NCBI GenBank assembly: GCA_036500965.1
Contig: DASYBC010000150.1
Location: 1-43,925, forward strand
Reading direction: 5' to 3'
Length of the DNA stretch: 43,925 bases
DNA from: AP-15 sp036500965
Lineage (GTDB): Bacteria > Pseudomonadota > Alphaproteobacteria > ATCC43930 > CGMCC-115725
Part shown: one piece after another, positions 41,940-43,925 of the stretch
Layout: each line of letters begins with the position of its first letter
Numbering within the stretch: position 1 is the stretch's first letter
Notes under the pieces: model-generated
Told to the model about the DNA's origin: nothing
The model's input: the letters and a program-made list of their open reading frames with translations, nothing else
The model's database searches: none
Made by a program: the position numbers and the translations under genes

Positions 41940-43257
41940 TGCCGCAGACGGCGTTGGCGACGCGCGACGCCGCCCCGGGCCCGGTGACGGCGGGCGCAGC
42001 AGCGATCAGCCCGGAAACGATCGGGTCGCAAACGATCGAGCGCTCGGCGCCGCCCTTTGCCCTGGCGCGGGTGTTCGGCCGTCCGCGCGGCGAACCCGCG
42101 GGCGAGGTCGCCGTCTTTGGCGAGCACCCCTCGGGATGGCGCCCAGCTGCCGGCCGTCGCCGCGTTTCCTATGCCTCGATCTCGTTCGTCCTGGTCGTGG
42201 CGCTGCCGGTCGCGATTGCTGCCGCGTACTATTTTCTGATCGCCGCCGACCAGTACGTCGCCGAATTTCGCTTTGGCTTGCGCTCCGCCGAGCCGGCTCG
42301 CGTCACGCCCGGCGGGCTGCTGCAGCCTGGTATCGCGCCACTGCAGATCGGCCTCGATTCCTATGTCGTCGCGCAATATATCGGCAGCCGCGCGATCGTC
42401 GACGACCTCGACAAGACCCTCGATCTGCGGCGGATGTTTTCGCCACCGGCGGCCGATTGGCTCGCCCGGCTGCATCTGCCGGTGCCGATCGAAGAGCTGG
42501 TGCGTTATTGGCGCGGTCAGGTCGATGCGTTTTTTGACCCAACCAATGGCACGATCGTGGTCCGCGCCCGAGCCTTTGCGCCGCAGGACGCGCTTGCTTT
42601 GGCGCAAGGAATTCTCGCCGCGTCCGAGCGGCTGGTCAACGAGCTGTCGGCGCGCGCCCAGCGCGACGCAGTGCGCAATTCCGAGCGGGAAGTGTGCAGG
42701 CGGCCGAGCGGCGGGTCAGCGCCGCCGATGCGCAGCTGCGCGCCTATCGCGACAGGAAAGGCCTGATCGACCCGCACAAGACGGCGGATGCAAGCGCGGC
42801 GCTCGCCGGCCGGCTGCGCGACGAGCTGGTTCGCGCCGACACCCAGCTGGCGACGTTGAAGGCGTTCGTGCGCGGCGATGCGCCGGCCGTCCAGATCCTG
42901 GAAGCCGAGATCCGGTCGCTCGAGGCGCAGCAGCAATCGGTCGGCGGCGAGCTCACCGACACCGAGAAGACGCGCACTCAGGCGCTCTCCGCAATGATGG
43001 GCTCCTATGAGGAGCTCGAAGATCAGCGGCGCTTTGCCGCAAACGCCTATCAGCATGCCCTCGAAGGGCTCGACCGGGCGCGCATCGAAGCCGAGCGCCA
43101 GCAAATCTATGTCGCTGATTTTGTCCGGCCGAGCCTGCCCGAGGAGGCGCTCTATCCGCGCCGCCTGCACGCGCTCGGCGTCGTGTTTCTGATCGCCTTC
43201 GCGGTCTGGGCGATCGGCGGCCTGACCATTCGGTCGGTGCGCGATCACCTGGTGTAA
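41939..43257 (+). pseudogene. KpsE/CtrB-type polysaccharide export protein, frameshifted
   Basis: Inner-membrane and periplasmic export protein of the PCP-3 class that links the ABC transporter to the outer-membrane pore. The ATG at 41939 gives an N-terminal helix (ISFVLVVALPVAIAAAYYFLIA, about 80-100, without its flanks) and a periplasmic domain. At about 42692-42697 the sequence GAAGTGTGCAGG breaks the frame: the first frame ends at 42766, and the second (VQAAERRVSAADAQLRAYRD) continues the coiled coil to a C-terminal helix (VVFLIAFAVWAIGGL) and stop at 43257. Dropping 2 bp or adding 1 bp restores about 438 residues. A sequencing error is possible; if real the gene is dead. Confidence 0.85.
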
Positions 43258-43294
43258 GCCACAGCCGCGGCGACGGCCGATAGGAGCAAGCACG

Positions 43295-43925
43295 ATGGCG
43301 AGCGTCGAGTTCGAAGCCTCCGGGCCGTTGCTGTTTCCGGCTCAGCCTGAGGCGGCGCCGAGCGCCCCCTCATTCGCGGCGGTGCGTCGCGGGGGCCGCC
43401 CGCGTCTGGCGCTGGTCTCGACCTACAGCGATCTGTGCGGGATCGCCGCCTATACGAAAAGCCTCGAAAAACAGCTGGCCGATGCCTTCGACGTGAGGGT
43501 GTTCGACCTCAACCAGTTTCTGCTGCGCGCCACCCATGCCCGAGTGCGCCGTTTCGCCGATCGTCACATCCAGGAGATTTGTCGCGAAATCAGGGAGTTC
43601 GATGCCGTCAACCTGCAGCTGGAGCATGGCACCCTCGGCCGCAGCTGCCGCGACATCTTCCGCCGGTTCACCTGGATCGCCCGCGCAGCACCCCGGCTGT
43701 CGGTAACGTTTCACACCGTATTCGAACCCAACGAGTTCGACTTCAAGGGGTTTTTTCGGGAGCTCCTGAGCCTCAACCTCGGCAAGGCGATCGCGTTGCG
43801 CTCGCAATATAATCGCGCTCACCTGCTGTCGGCCGGGGTCGCCACCCATCTGCGCCGGGCCCAGCGGCTGAAGCCGGTCGCGATCATCGTCCACACCCGC
43901 CGCGAGCTGTGGCACATGCGGTATG
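43295..43925 (+). CDS. glycosyltransferase, N-terminal part (cut by window edge)
   Basis: The frame from ATG 43295 (AGGAGC upstream) is open to the window end, 210 codons. After a leader of about 35 residues it reads LALVSTYSDLCGIAAYTKSL (about 39-58) and later AVNLQLEHGTL and RLSVTFHTVFEP, the typical first Rossmann domain of GT4-like glycosyltransferases (CGIAxYT is a hallmark). The donor-binding C-terminal domain lies beyond the window. Position 37 bp after the KpsE-like gene suggests it makes the exported polysaccharide. Confidence 0.8.
   Translation, partial: MASVEFEASGPLLFPAQPEAAPSAPSFAAVRRGGRPRLALVSTYSDLCGIAAYTKSLEKQLADAFDVRVFDLNQFLLRATHARVRRFADRHIQEICREIREFDAVNLQLEHGTLGRSCRDIFRRFTWIARAAPRLSVTFHTVFEPNEFDFKGFFRELLSLNLGKAIALRSQYNRAHLLSAGVATHLRRAQRLKPVAIIVHTRRELWHMRY

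Overview
The window is GC-rich, densely packed DNA with overlapping ATGA stop/start junctions, frequent GTG/TTG starts and alphaproteobacterial gene types: an OmpR-type regulator next to small lipoproteins, an OmpL-like porin, several CoA-hydratase paralogues, a Rieske oxygenase and a KpsM/T/E export locus. I infer a free-living alphaproteobacterium of Rhodospirillales type; the species cannot be read from the sequence. No rRNA, tRNA or CRISPR array was seen.

Bases 1-17330 are mostly housekeeping and catabolic genes. In order: a response regulator (cut by the window edge) with two lipoprotein genes (-); a luciferase-like flavin monooxygenase (+); a K+ channel (-); a methyltransferase (+); a MarR regulator (-) divergent from a ClC-CBS chloride channel (+), with a palindrome between them; an outer-membrane porin (+); a HAD phosphatase / CpdA-like phosphodiesterase pair (+) behind a perfect CRP-type palindrome; a long minus-strand run (histidine phosphatase, GNAT, enoyl-CoA hydratase, MFS transporter, CoA-binding protein, second enoyl-CoA hydratase); and a Rieske oxygenase plus SDR pair (+). 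A short scrap resembling the [NiFe]-hydrogenase small subunit lies at 17341-17480.

Bases 17537-32744 form a 15-kb minus-strand block for the cell surface. In transcription order it holds a trimeric autotransporter adhesin, a small secreted Cys-containing protein, a 1526-residue secreted G8/beta-helix protein related to the CEMIP/PKHD1L1 class, and then a tightly overlapping type II secretion operon: gspE, F, H, I, J, L, M, a gspC/N-like gene and gspK. The giant exoprotein gene sits 51 bp upstream of gspE and is the obvious candidate substrate. gspG, gspD and a full gspC are not in the window.

Bases 33204-35496 hold an NHL-repeat protein, a MenB-like hydratase and a CinA-type amidohydrolase. 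From 35698 onward lies a capsule-like polysaccharide ABC export locus: a TPR domain fused to a KpsM-type permease, KpsT, KpsE and a glycosyltransferase. A 3526-bp IS1595-family element with 24-bp inverted ends and a perfect 8-bp target duplication (GCCTCATT) sits inside the permease. Removing the element plus one duplication restores a 682-codon frame. The kpsE-like gene also carries a frameshift, so the export locus is damaged twice. The element carries its transposase, a DUF6471-type small protein divergent from it with a palindromic control region between them, and AT-richer cargo genes of unknown function, one of them frameshifted.

A recurrent small-scale feature is a set of near-exact 14-17 bp sequences in about three tandem copies at gene 3' ends (4828, 8942, 16496, 19446).
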